Source: Serinicoccus profundi
GTDB lineage: Bacteria > Actinomycetota > Actinomycetes > Actinomycetales > Dermatophilaceae
Length of the DNA stretch: 64,000 nt
NCBI RefSeq assembly: GCF_008001015.1
Contig: NZ_CP042862.1
Coordinates: 2,852,001 to 2,916,000 of the forward strand
Direction: 5' to 3'
In this document: positions 35,137 through 43,619 of the stretch, piece after piece
How the letters are laid out: each line of letters starts with the position of its first letter
How positions within the stretch are numbered: the first letter of the stretch is position 1
Program-made: the position numbers and the translations under genes
The notes under the pieces: model-generated
The model's input: only the letters and a program-made list of their open reading frames with translations
The model's database searches: none
What the model was told of the DNA's origin: nothing

Positions 35137-35760
35137 TCACCTCCCCGCGGGCACCTCGAGCACGAACCTCTCCCCCTGCGGCCGGAAGCCGATCCGCTCG
35201 TAGTAGGGACTGCGCATACCCGCAGGTGAGAGGACACGTGTGAAGCCGCGCCGGGCGAACAACCCCGACTCGCGGTAGACGAACTCCCCCGGCGAGAAGT
35301 CCCGATGCTTGGGCGTCACCCAGTCGAGCACGATCTCGGCGGTGCCCTCCCCCGCGTCGCGCGCCAGCACGACGCCGACCGTCTCGTCGCCCTGCAGCAC
35401 GAGGAAGGCCGAGTGCTCGGCGGCCGGGTCGTGCGCGAAGCCCGGGTTGTAGCGCGCGATGTCCTCGCCGTGCACGCCGAGCACGTGGCCGAGGTAGCGG
35501 TCGTCCGGCTCGACCTCCAGCACGGTGTAGGCGTCGGCATCGTGCCGGGTGCGCAGCATCCGCCAGAGGTACACGACGTTGATGATCGCGAGGACCACGT
35601 TGAGCCCCACCATGGGCCAGACGCCGACGACCGCGTTGTAGCCGATGAGCACGATGCAGCCGACCAGGTTGATCCAGCGCAGCCGCAGGACGCGCGTCTG
35701 CAGCAGGGAGACCACCAGGATGGCGGACCCGACCCACCCGAGCACCTCGATCCAGTTCAT
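35137..35760 (-). CDS. Membrane protein fused to a GNAT-like domain
   Basis: 207 residues. Three membrane helices (about 2-70, EVLGWVGSAILVVSLLQTRV through VGLNVVLAIINVVYLW) resemble YgjV-type inner-membrane proteins. From about residue 85 the sequence looks like an N-acetyltransferase fold (FLVLQGDETVGVVLARDAG, FSPGEFVYRESGLFARRGF, PYYERIGFRPQG). The joined layout suggests a membrane-tethered acetyltransferase, but no substrate is evident. Starts six bases after a TACTCT box, with no clear Shine-Dalgarno. Confidence 0.75.
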   Translation of the reverse strand: MNWIEVLGWVGSAILVVSLLQTRVLRLRWINLVGCIVLIGYNAVVGVWPMVGLNVVLAIINVVYLWRMLRTRHDADAYTVLEVEPDDRYLGHVLGVHGEDIARYNPGFAHDPAAEHSAFLVLQGDETVGVVLARDAGEGTAEIVLDWVTPKHRDFSPGEFVYRESGLFARRGFTRVLSPAGMRSPYYERIGFRPQGERFVLEVPAGR

Positions 35761-35766
35761 GGAGGC

Positions 35767-35772
35767 AGAGTA
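35767..35772 (-). promoter_or_regulatory. -10 box of a leaderless promoter (GNAT-fusion gene)
   Basis: On the minus strand TACTCT ends 6 bases before the ATG at 35760; no Shine-Dalgarno. Confidence 0.45.
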
Positions 35773-35793
35773 GGGCCAGCGGCGCGGCATACC

Positions 35794-35799
35794 TAGAAT
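35794..35799 (+). promoter_or_regulatory. -10 box of a leaderless promoter (def)
   Basis: TAGAAT ends 8 bases before the ATG at 35808; no Shine-Dalgarno. Confidence 0.5.
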
Positions 35800-35807
35800 C
35801 TGCTCCT

Positions 35808-36377
35808 ATGGCAGTCCGTCCCATCACCGTCATCGGCCACAAGGCCCTCCATGCTCCGACCAAGAAGGTCCGCGAGATCACCGACGAGGTGCGCACCCTC
35901 GTCGACGACATGTTCGACACCATGGCGGCCGCTGAGGGTGTCGGCCTCGCGGCGAACCAGGTCGGGGTGCGCCTACGTCTCTTCGTGTATGACTGCCCTG
36001 TCCCCGGGAAGGACAACGCGCGCGGCGTCGTCGTGAACCCGGTCCTGGAGCGGCTCGGCACGCCGAGCCCGCTGGACCAGGAGGAGGACGGCGAGGGGTG
36101 CCTGTCGGTGCCGGGCGAGTGGTTCCCCCTGGCCCGCCACCCCCGCGCCCGGGTCACCGGGACCGACCTCGACGGCAACGAGGTCGTCGTCGAGGGGGAG
36201 GGTCTGCTCGCCCGCTGCCTGCAGCACGAGACCGACCACCTCGACGGCTACCTCTACGTCGACAAGCTCACCGGCCCGGTCAAGGCAGAGGCGCGCGAGG
36301 CGGTCAAGGACCGCGGCTGGGCGGCCGACGGCATCGTCAAGTGGGACCCCTCGGCCACCACGGCCGACGAGGTCTGA
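35808..36377 (+). CDS. def: Peptide deformylase
   Basis: 189 residues. Motif 1 GVGLAANQVG (about 45-54), motif 2 EGCLSVP with metal ligand Cys98, and motif 3 HETDH with His140 and His144 are all present. It removes the formyl group from nascent proteins. The C-terminus (RGWAADGIVKWDPS) is the actinobacterial extension. Confidence 0.95.
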   Translation: MAVRPITVIGHKALHAPTKKVREITDEVRTLVDDMFDTMAAAEGVGLAANQVGVRLRLFVYDCPVPGKDNARGVVVNPVLERLGTPSPLDQEEDGEGCLSVPGEWFPLARHPRARVTGTDLDGNEVVVEGEGLLARCLQHETDHLDGYLYVDKLTGPVKAEAREAVKDRGWAADGIVKWDPSATTADEV

Positions 36378-36419
36378 GCCTCAGCACCTCGGCACCGACC
36401 CGCCGGACCCGCCGGACCC

Positions 36420-36492
36420 ACCTGAGCAAGCGCCCGTTGACGTCCGCGAACCTGAGCAAGGCGAGTTTGCTCGCGACACCATGGCCATGGTG
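36420..36492. repeat. Short direct repeat, small hairpin and palindrome after def
   Basis: ACCTGAGCAAG occurs at 36420 and 36450 (period 30). GCGAG-TTTG-CTCGC can fold at about 36461-36474. The 16-base palindrome CACCATGGCCATGGTG spans 36477-36492. No gene is seen in this 220-base spacer. Confidence 0.5.
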
Positions 36493-36601
36493 CATCGTGC
36501 GGACCAGGCTTGCCCAGGGTGCCGGAGAACTCTCTCGGCGAGGCTGCAGTGACGCGTGAGCCGGCTCCCGCACCCCAGCTCGTCCCGGCTTAGGCTGCGG
36601 T

Positions 36602-37492
36602 ATGCCTGCTCCCCCCGCTCTCGACCGGCGCACCCTGCTCGCGCTGACCGGCGGGCTGTCGCTCGCGGCGTGCGCTCCCAGCAACGGGACCAGGGACGAC
36701 GGTGCCGCGTCCGGCACCGCGGGACCGAGCGCGGACCCGGCCGACGCTGCGACGCCGACGGCGGGGCGCACCGGGCGCATCAGCTACGGCGACGACCCGT
36801 CGCAGTGGGCCGAGCTCCAGCGGCCTGAGGGTGAGGCTCGGGGCACCGTCGTGGTCATCCACGGCGGCTTCTGGCGCGAGGCCTACGGCGCCGAGCTCGG
36901 TGAGCCGCTGGCCGCCGACCTCGTGGAGCGCGGGTGGACGACCCTCAACGTGGAGTATCGCCGGGTCGGCAACGGCGGCGGCTTCCCCCAGACCTTCGAC
37001 GACGTGCACTCCGCCCTCGAGCTGGTCGACGCGGGCGGGCCAGTGGTGACCCTCGGCCACTCGGCCGGTGGACACCTGGCCGCCTGGGCCGCCGGGCGAC
37101 TACGCAGTGGCGCGTGGCCGGGCCGGGTCGAGGTCACCCACGTGCTCTCCCAGGCGGGCGTCCTGGACCTGGCCTCGGCATACCGTGAGCGCCTCGGGTC
37201 CGGCGCCGTCGACGACCTGATGGGGTTCGACCCGGAGGACCCTCGGTTCGCCTCGGCCGACCCGGCGCAGCAGCTGCCGATCGACGCGAGCGTCTGGGCG
37301 CTGCACGCCGCGGACGATGAGCAGGTGCCGATCCAGCAGTCGCAGGACTACGTCGCGGCCGCCCGCGCCGCCGGCACCCGGGCCGAGCTCGTCGAGGTCA
37401 CCGGCGGACACTTCGACCTCATCGACGTCACCACCGACGCCTGGGCCCGGGTGGTCGGGATCCTCGACAGCATCAGCCCGCCGCTGACCTAG
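36602..37492 (+). CDS. Secreted alpha/beta hydrolase lipoprotein
   Basis: 296 residues. The N-terminus LDRRTLLALTGGLSLAAC combines an Arg-Arg motif with a lipobox (Cys near 24), so export by Tat or Sec as a lipoprotein is likely. The hydrolase has the oxyanion block HGGFWREAYG, nucleophile elbow GHSAGG and a late His in GGHFDLID, as in the BD-FAE/kynurenine-formamidase-like group. Substrate unknown. A TAGGCT box ends five bases before the ATG. Confidence 0.82.
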   Translation: MPAPPALDRRTLLALTGGLSLAACAPSNGTRDDGAASGTAGPSADPADAATPTAGRTGRISYGDDPSQWAELQRPEGEARGTVVVIHGGFWREAYGAELGEPLAADLVERGWTTLNVEYRRVGNGGGFPQTFDDVHSALELVDAGGPVVTLGHSAGGHLAAWAAGRLRSGAWPGRVEVTHVLSQAGVLDLASAYRERLGSGAVDDLMGFDPEDPRFASADPAQQLPIDASVWALHAADDEQVPIQQSQDYVAAARAAGTRAELVEVTGGHFDLIDVTTDAWARVVGILDSISPPLT

Positions 37493-37538
37493 CAGACGCG
37501 CCCCGCCGGCGTGGCGCCATACCTGAGCGCGGAGAACA

Positions 37539-37666
37539 ACCATCTGCGACGCCCGGTGGGGACCAGAGCGACCATCTGCGACGCCCGGTGGGGACCAGAG
37601 CGACCATCTGCGACGCCCGGTGGAGACCACAGCGACCATCTGCGACGCCCGGTGGGGTCCCTCGTC
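37539..37666 (-). repeat. 32-bp tandem array, 4 units (family A, reverse)
   Basis: ACCATCTGCGACGCCCGGTG begins at 37539, 37571, 37603 and 37635, an exact 32-base period; this is the reverse complement of the 22.3-kb unit type. The array lies between two convergent genes and ends just before the sugar-porter stop. Confidence 0.9.
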
Positions 37667-37671
37667 CGCGC

Positions 37672-39078
37672 CTACTCCATGTCCTCCAGCTCGCGGCCGT
37701 TGGTCTCCGGCACGAACTTCATGACGAAGAAGAGGCTCAGCAGCGCGCACAGGGTGTAGAAGCCGTAGGCGAAGCCCAGCCCCAGGTCGGCCATGGCCGG
37801 GAAGCTCGTGGAGATGACGAAGTTGGCCATCCACTGCGCGGCGGCCGCGATGCCGAGCGCCGTGGCCCGGATCCGGTTGTTGAACATCTCGCCGAGCAGC
37901 ACCCAGACACCCGGGCCCCACGACATACCGAAGAAGACGACGAAGCCGTTGGCGGCGATGAGCGCCACCACACCCTGGGAGTCGCTGAGCTGCGGCCCGC
38001 CGTCCACCACCGGGGCGTTGGCGAAGATCCAGGCCATCGTGCCGAGGGTGAGGAACATGCCGCCCGACCCGATGAGCAGGAGCACCCGCCGGCCGATCTT
38101 GTCGATGAGCGCGATGGCCACGATCGTCACGACGATGTTGGTCACCGAGGTGATGACGGTCTGGGTGAGCGCGTCCTCCTCGGTGAAGCCGACCGCCTGC
38201 CACAGCGTCGAGGAGTAGTAGAAGATGACGTTGATCCCCACGAACTGCTGGAAGACCGACAGCCCGATGCCGATCCAGACGATCGGGAGCAGTCCGCCGC
38301 CGGACTTCATGAGGTCCTGGAGCGACGCCTTGGCCTCGCGCCGGACGGTCCGCTGGATCTCGCTGATCCGCTCCCCGATGCCCCGCATCATGACCCGCCC
38401 GAGCACCTCGCGCGCCTCGTCGACGCGACCGAGACTCACGAGGTAGCGCGGTGACTCGGGGATGGTCGTCGCGAGGACGCCGTAGGCCACGGCCGGGATG
38501 ACCTCGGCCCAGAACATCCACCGCCAGGCGGTGCTGCCCCACAGCGCCTCGGCGGAGCCACCGGCCACCCCCGCGAGGAAGTAGTCGGAGAGGAGGGCCA
38601 CGAAGATGCCGGTGACGATGGCCATCTGCTGCAACGAGCCGAGACGGCCGCGGATCGAGGCCGGTGCGATCTCGGCGATGTAGGCCGGCGCGATGACCGA
38701 GGCGGCCCCGACCCCGATGCCGCCGACGACGCGCCAGAAGATCATGTCCACCGGCCCGAAGGCGAAGCCCGACCCGATGGCGGAGATGGTGAACATCGCC
38801 GAGGCGAGCATCATGACGCGGATGCGACCGAGCCGCTCCGCGAGCCGTCCGGCGAGGTAGGCACCGACGACGCAGCCCAGGAGCGCCGAGCTGACGACGA
38901 ACCCGGTGAGACCGGACCCCATGTCGAAGTCCTCGCGCATGGCGTTGACGGCGCCGTTGATCACCGCCGTGTCGAAGCCGAAGAGGAAGCCTCCCAGCGC
39001 GGCGACCGACGCCAGCAGGACCGCCTTCCCGAGGTAGTAGTCCCGCTCCCCGATCTGGACCTGAGGTTGCTCGCTCAT
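37672..39078 (-). CDS. Sugar porter family MFS transporter
   Basis: 468 residues, 12 membrane helices. Signatures of the SP family are visible: GGFLFGFDTAVINGAV, RLAERLGRIRVM, PESPRYLVSLGR, QQFVGINVIFYYSS, DKIGRRVLLLIG and the terminal VPETNGREL. It is a sugar or polyol:proton symporter, probably for a hexose or pentose. The ATG at 39078 follows GGTGG. Confidence 0.92.
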   Translation of the reverse strand: MSEQPQVQIGERDYYLGKAVLLASVAALGGFLFGFDTAVINGAVNAMREDFDMGSGLTGFVVSSALLGCVVGAYLAGRLAERLGRIRVMMLASAMFTISAIGSGFAFGPVDMIFWRVVGGIGVGAASVIAPAYIAEIAPASIRGRLGSLQQMAIVTGIFVALLSDYFLAGVAGGSAEALWGSTAWRWMFWAEVIPAVAYGVLATTIPESPRYLVSLGRVDEAREVLGRVMMRGIGERISEIQRTVRREAKASLQDLMKSGGGLLPIVWIGIGLSVFQQFVGINVIFYYSSTLWQAVGFTEEDALTQTVITSVTNIVVTIVAIALIDKIGRRVLLLIGSGGMFLTLGTMAWIFANAPVVDGGPQLSDSQGVVALIAANGFVVFFGMSWGPGVWVLLGEMFNNRIRATALGIAAAAQWMANFVISTSFPAMADLGLGFAYGFYTLCALLSLFFVMKFVPETNGRELEDME

Positions 39079-39212
39079 GTCCACCACCCTTCCGGTCATC
39101 GACATTGACGTAACGACAAGACCCAGTGTGCACGTCCGGACGCCTGAGCACCATGTGAAGGGCGATACCGTGGTGGCGTTCCGTCGCTCGACACACATAC
39201 AAGGACGTGGGT

Positions 39213-40412
39213 ATGAAGCTGGCCACCAGGCTCGACAACCTCGGCACCGAGACGGCCTTCGCGGTGGCGGCGGCCGCCGCAGACTGGAAGTCCCAGGGCC
39301 ACGAGGTCTTTCCCTTCCACCTGGGTGACCTGGACTTCCCGCTCGCGGACCACATCGTCGAGGCCATGAACGCCGCCATCGCGGACGGCAGGACCGGCTA
39401 CTGCCCGGGTCCCGGCATACCTGAGCTGCGGTCGGCGCTGGCCGACGATATCGGCTCGAGGCGGGGTATGACGTTCGGCCCGGACGAGGTGACCGTCATG
39501 ACCGGCGGGAAGCCGGTGATCACGAAGTTCCTTCAGGCCGTGATGAACCCCGGCGATGAGGTGCTCTACCCCAACCCCGGCTTCCCGATCTACGAGAGCC
39601 AGATCGAGTACCTCGGCGGGGTGGGGCGCGCCTACCGCTACCTCCCGACCGACGACGGCTTCCGGATCGACCTGGACCAGGTGCGCGACCTCATCACCGA
39701 CAAGACCGTCGCGATCATCTACAACGACCTGCAGAACCCCATCTCGGCCGAGTCGACCGACGCCGAGCGGGAGGCGATCGCGCAGCTGGCCATCGAGCAC
39801 GACCTCTGGGTCCTCTCCGACGAGGCCTACTTCGAGATGCGCTACGAGGGCGGGTCCACCTCGATCGCCAGCCTGCCCGGCATGCGCGAGCGCACCTGCA
39901 TCCTCTACACCTTCTCCAAGAAGTTCGCGATGACCGGCTCCCGCCTGGGGTGCGCGGTCGCGCCGCAGGAGCTCGGTAAGGTCTTCTCGACCATGAACAC
40001 CAACGACGAGTCCTGCACGACGCACTACGTGCAGTGGGCGGGGATCGCCGCGCTCACCGGCACCCAGCAGCCCGTCGCCGACATGCTCGACACCCTCAGG
40101 GGGCGGCGCGACGCGGCGTGCGAGCTCGTCAACGCCACGCCGGGGATGTCGGTGGAGACGCCGCGCTCGACGTTCTACCTCTTCCCGGACGTCACCGAGG
40201 CGATCCAGCTCGTCGGCGCCACGGGCCTGGCCGACTTCGCCGAGCAGGCCCTGCACGCCACCGGCGTGAGCTTCTGCACGCGCAACCACTTCGGCCGACC
40301 GCAGGAGGGTGAGGACCGCAGCTACATCCGGTTCGCCTACTCCGGGCTGTCGGAGGAGAAGATCCGCCGCGGCCTCGGCGGGCTGCGCGACTGGGTCGGG
40401 AGCCACGCGTGA
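39213..40412 (+). CDS. Class I PLP aminotransferase (2)
   Basis: 399 residues. Core motifs are FHLGDLDFPLADHIVEAMN, GYCPGPGIPELRSALA, YPNPGFPIYES, LSDEAYFEMRY, and the PLP lysine in YTFSKKFAMTGSRLG. AAGGAC lies about nine bases before the ATG at 39213; a GTG at 39207 is too close. It overlaps the following dehydrogenase by four bases, so the two enzymes probably act in one pathway interconverting an amino acid, its keto acid and the hydroxy acid. Substrate unknown. Confidence 0.88.
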   Translation: MKLATRLDNLGTETAFAVAAAAADWKSQGHEVFPFHLGDLDFPLADHIVEAMNAAIADGRTGYCPGPGIPELRSALADDIGSRRGMTFGPDEVTVMTGGKPVITKFLQAVMNPGDEVLYPNPGFPIYESQIEYLGGVGRAYRYLPTDDGFRIDLDQVRDLITDKTVAIIYNDLQNPISAESTDAEREAIAQLAIEHDLWVLSDEAYFEMRYEGGSTSIASLPGMRERTCILYTFSKKFAMTGSRLGCAVAPQELGKVFSTMNTNDESCTTHYVQWAGIAALTGTQQPVADMLDTLRGRRDAACELVNATPGMSVETPRSTFYLFPDVTEAIQLVGATGLADFAEQALHATGVSFCTRNHFGRPQEGEDRSYIRFAYSGLSEEKIRRGLGGLRDWVGSHA

Positions 40413-41371
40413 GCCGGGTCGTCGTCACCGGTCGTATTCCCAAGCCCGGGCTCGACATCCTGCGCCGCGCGGGCCACGAGGTCGACGTCTGGGACAGCGA
40501 GGACCAGCAGCCGCGCGACCAGCTGCTCGAGCAGGTGGGGGGCGCCGACGCGCTGCTCACCCTGCTCACCGAGAAGGTCGACGCCGAGCTGCTCGACGCC
40601 GCGGGCGAGCAGCTCCAGGTCGTCGCCAACGTCGCGGTGGGCTACAACAACGTCGACGTCGAGGTATGCCGTGAGCGCGGCATCGTGGCGACGAACACCC
40701 CCGGGGTGCTCACCGAGGCGACGGCGGACATCGCCATGGGCCTCATCCTCATGGCGACGCGCCGTCTCGGTGAGGGCGAGCGGGTCATCCGCTCGGGCAC
40801 CCCGTGGCAGTGGGGCATGTTCTACCTCCTCGGCTCGGGGCTGCAGCGCAAGACCCTCGGCGTCGTCGGGCTCGGGGGGATCGGCGCGGCCACCGCGCGG
40901 CGGGCCCGGGCCTTCGGGATGAACGTCATCTACTCCTCCCGCTCCCAGGCGCCCCGCGACCTCGAGCTCGAGCTGGGCGCGCACCGGGTCGACCTCGACA
41001 CCCTCATCGCCGAGTCCGACGTGCTGTCGCTCCACTGCCCCTACTCCCCCGCGACGCACCACCTGCTGGGCGAGCAGGAGTTCGCGGCGATGAAGCCGAC
41101 CTCCTACGTCATCAACACCGCCCGCGGCCCGGTGATCGACGAGGCGGCGCTCGCCGAGGCTCTGCGCACCGGCCAGATCGCCGGGGCCGGCCTGGACGTC
41201 TTCGAGGAGGAGCCGGACGTTCATCCCGACCTCCTGACCCGCGACAACGCCGTCCTCGTGCCGCACCTGGGCTCGGCGACGATCGAGACCCGGACGGCGA
41301 TGGCGACCCTCGCCGCCGACAACGCCGTCGCGGTGCTCGCGGGTGAGGAACCGCCCACGCCGATCCGCTGA
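40409..41371 (+). CDS. D-2-hydroxyacid dehydrogenase (glycerate/hydroxypyruvate type)
   Basis: 320 residues. The NAD-binding loop is GVVGLGGIGAATARRA. The catalytic set is Arg/Glu/His (NTARGPVIDEAAL, DVFEEEPDVHPDLL, LVPHLGSAT). The N-terminal substrate domain matches glyoxylate/hydroxypyruvate reductases. The GTG start overlaps the aminotransferase stop (GTGA). Confidence 0.88.
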   Translation: MSRVVVTGRIPKPGLDILRRAGHEVDVWDSEDQQPRDQLLEQVGGADALLTLLTEKVDAELLDAAGEQLQVVANVAVGYNNVDVEVCRERGIVATNTPGVLTEATADIAMGLILMATRRLGEGERVIRSGTPWQWGMFYLLGSGLQRKTLGVVGLGGIGAATARRARAFGMNVIYSSRSQAPRDLELELGAHRVDLDTLIAESDVLSLHCPYSPATHHLLGEQEFAAMKPTSYVINTARGPVIDEAALAEALRTGQIAGAGLDVFEEEPDVHPDLLTRDNAVLVPHLGSATIETRTAMATLAADNAVAVLAGEEPPTPIR

Positions 41372-41433
41372 CGCGAGGCCGACGCCACGCCGGTCGTGAC
41401 CGGCTCAGCCACGCACGTGCGCGACTGAGCCGC

Positions 41434-42162
41434 TCAGGCCGGACATGTGGCCGGGACGAGTGCGGTAGCGAGGGCGCCGACCTTCAGCCGGAGGGCGTCG
41501 TGGGCCGCGTCGAAGGCCTCCTCGGTGCCGACACGGACCGGGTCGGGCACCGACCAGTGCAGGTCGCCGGCGAACTCCTCGTGCGCCCGGTCGCACACCG
41601 TCACCACGAGGTCCCCGGGCCGCAGGAGCCCCTCGACCTGCCGGGGCGCCACCTCGGGCAGGTCCAGCCCGTGCCGGCGCGCAGCCCCGACCGCGCCCGG
41701 GGCGATGGTCTCCTCCGGATGGGTGCCCGCAGAGACGGCCGACACCTCGCTGGCCGCGCGCCACAGGGCCGCCGCGAGATGGCTGCGCGCCGTGTTGGCC
41801 GTGCAGACGAAGACGACCCGGTCCGCTCCGGGCACCGCCGCCCGGGCACCGCCACCGTCGACGGACCATCCGACCCCGTGGGCCGGTCCCGGCGCCCCGC
41901 CTGACGCGACGAGCGAGACATACGTCCGCCGACCGTCCCCCTCGGACCGACGCCGTCGGACCACCCCCGCACCCTCGAGCACGTTGAGGTGGTGCGCGAG
42001 CAGGTTGGAGGGCAGCGCCAGGGCCTCCCGCAGCTCGGCGACGGAGAGGTCGCCGAGCTCCAGCAGGTCCACCACCGCCAGCCGGGAGGGGTCGCCCAGC
42101 GCGGCGTGGCGGCGGGCCCGCCGTTCCAGCTCGTCCCGCCCGGACGTTCGCTCAGTGTTCAT
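41434..42162 (-). CDS. ArsR-type HTH fused to low-molecular-weight phosphatase/arsenate reductase domain
   Basis: 242 residues. A winged helix (about 10-85, HAALGDPSRLAVVDLLELGD and HHLNVLEGAGVVRRR) precedes an LMW-PTP fold (about 113-240) with the CX5R loop VCTANTARS near residues 119-126 and an Asp loop (SVPDPVRVG). Such fusions occur near arsenic or phosphate genes. It is divergent from the next gene with a short spacer holding TTGACT direct repeats. Confidence 0.85.
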   Translation of the reverse strand: MNTERTSGRDELERRARRHAALGDPSRLAVVDLLELGDLSVAELREALALPSNLLAHHLNVLEGAGVVRRRRSEGDGRRTYVSLVASGGAPGPAHGVGWSVDGGGARAAVPGADRVVFVCTANTARSHLAAALWRAASEVSAVSAGTHPEETIAPGAVGAARRHGLDLPEVAPRQVEGLLRPGDLVVTVCDRAHEEFAGDLHWSVPDPVRVGTEEAFDAAHDALRLKVGALATALVPATCPA

Positions 42163-42268
42163 TGACTCAAGTTTGACTGAGGTGTCGGCGCGACGTCAAG
42201 ATGGGCGCGTGACCCCGACCCCGCCGCTGCCCCGCCGCCCTCGCCACCACGGCGACGCAGACCACACG

Positions 42269-42907
42269 ATGAGCAACCGCACGCATCTCGACCTCCCCGC
42301 CGAGAGGGACCCCTACGCCGCCATCGTCGATGACCTCTCCTACCGCTACGACGGAGTCTTCGCCAGGGAGAGCATCACGCGCGCTGTGGACGAGGCACGA
42401 GCACTCCTCGAGCCTTCCTCGACGATCCGCACCTTCCTGCCGATCCTCGTCGCCCGGCAGGCCCGGGAGCAGCTCATGGCCGCTGCCCAGGCGCAGGGCA
42501 CGGTCGCCAAGGGGGTGCCGGAGATCCTCTTCGTCTGCGTGCACAACGCCGGCCGGTCACAGATGGCGGCGGCACTCACCGAGCACCTCTCGGCCCGCCG
42601 CGTCCATGTGCGGTCCGCAGGTTCGGCGCCCACCGGCGAGATCAACCCCGTCGTGGTCCAGGCCCTGGCGGAGCGCGGGATCGACCTGGGGGTCGCCTAC
42701 CCCAAACCGCTCAGCGACTCGGTCATGCACGCCGCCGACGTCATCATCACGATGGGGTGCGGCGACTCGTGCCCGGTCTTCCCCGGGAAGCGCTACGAGG
42801 ACTGGCCCGTCGCCGACCCTGCCGGGCAACCCATCCAGGTCGTCCGAGAGATCCGGGACGACATCCAGAGCCGCGTCACCACCCTCCTGCGCCAGGTCCT
42901 GGACTGA
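42269..42907 (+). CDS. LMW-phosphatase/arsenate reductase with N-terminal three-helix domain
   Basis: 212 residues from the ATG at 42269 (a GTG at 42209 is possible). An N-terminal helical domain (about 10-60, DPYAAIVDDLSYRYDGVF) is followed by the CX5R loop FVCVHNAGRSQMAAAL. The rest closely matches the next gene (GCGDSCPVFPGKRYEDW). It is a tandem paralogue of arsC with an extra dimerisation-type domain. It probably reduces arsenate, perhaps with mycothiol or thioredoxin. Confidence 0.83.
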   Translation: MSNRTHLDLPAERDPYAAIVDDLSYRYDGVFARESITRAVDEARALLEPSSTIRTFLPILVARQAREQLMAAAQAQGTVAKGVPEILFVCVHNAGRSQMAAALTEHLSARRVHVRSAGSAPTGEINPVVVQALAERGIDLGVAYPKPLSDSVMHAADVIITMGCGDSCPVFPGKRYEDWPVADPAGQPIQVVREIRDDIQSRVTTLLRQVLD

Positions 42908-42970
42908 GCCGATCCACCCCTATTGCTCCGCCATACCCCTGTCCGACCCTTCCACCCACGAGGAGAAGCG

Positions 42971-43393
42971 ATGACCACGTCGTCGACCACCCGCCCCTCC
43001 GTCCTCTACGTCTGCGTGCACAACGCGGGCCGGTCCCAGATGGCGGCGGCCTACACCCGCCACCTGTCCGGGGGCGCCGTCGAGGTGCGCTCGGCCGGGT
43101 CCGCCCCCGCCGACAGCATCAACCCCGCCGTGCGCGACGCGATGCTCGAGGAGGGCATCGACATCTCCGCCGAGCGGCCCAAGATCCTCACGACCGAGGC
43201 GGTCGAGGCCTCCGACGTCGTCGTGACGATGGGCTGCGGCGACACCTGCCCGATCTTCCCCGGGAAGCGCTACGAGGACTGGGAGCTCGCGGACCCGGCC
43301 GGCCAGGGCGTGGACGCCGTCCGCCCGATCCGCGACGACATCCGCCAGCGGGTGAGGACCATGCTCCGCGAGCTGGGGGTCGAGCCCGCCTGA
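42971..43393 (+). CDS. arsC: Arsenate reductase, LMW-phosphatase type
   Basis: 140 residues. The active-site loop is CVHNAGRS with Cys15 and Arg21. The redox-relay region GCGDTCPIFPGKRYEDWEL and the closing IRDDIRQRV are typical of actinobacterial ArsC enzymes. AGGAGAA precedes the ATG. A strong terminator follows at 43407-43440. The efflux permease for arsenite is in a separate locus at 29.6 kb. Confidence 0.88.
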   Translation: MTTSSTTRPSVLYVCVHNAGRSQMAAAYTRHLSGGAVEVRSAGSAPADSINPAVRDAMLEEGIDISAERPKILTTEAVEASDVVVTMGCGDTCPIFPGKRYEDWELADPAGQGVDAVRPIRDDIRQRVRTMLRELGVEPA

Positions 43394-43406
43394 GCGCTGC
43401 AGATGC

Positions 43407-43440
43407 CGAAGGCCCCCGCCACACGTGGCGGGGGCCTTCG
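43407..43440 (+). terminator. Terminator after arsC
   Basis: Arms 43407-43422 and 43425-43440 (CGAAGGCCCCCGCCAC and its complement) pair perfectly around AC. Confidence 0.8.
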
Positions 43441-43461
43441 TCCATCTGTCTCAACACAGAG

Positions 43462-43534
43462 CGCGCCCGAAGGGATTCGAACCCCTAACCTTCTGATCCG
43501 TAGTCAGATGCTCTATCCGTTGAGCTACGGGCGC
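43462..43534 (-). tRNA. tRNA-Arg (anticodon ACG)
   Basis: Acceptor arms GCGCCCG and CGGGCGC pair. The anticodon loop reads ACG, T-loop GTTCGAATC. It is the substrate type for TadA, which is encoded at 31.4 kb. Confidence 0.95.
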
Positions 43535-43619
43535 TGACGAACGACAACTTTAACGGATCGCCGCGGCAGCCTCCTAATCGCGCCTGGCCGCGCCACCCGG
43601 GGCCTGGGCACCGGGCCGC

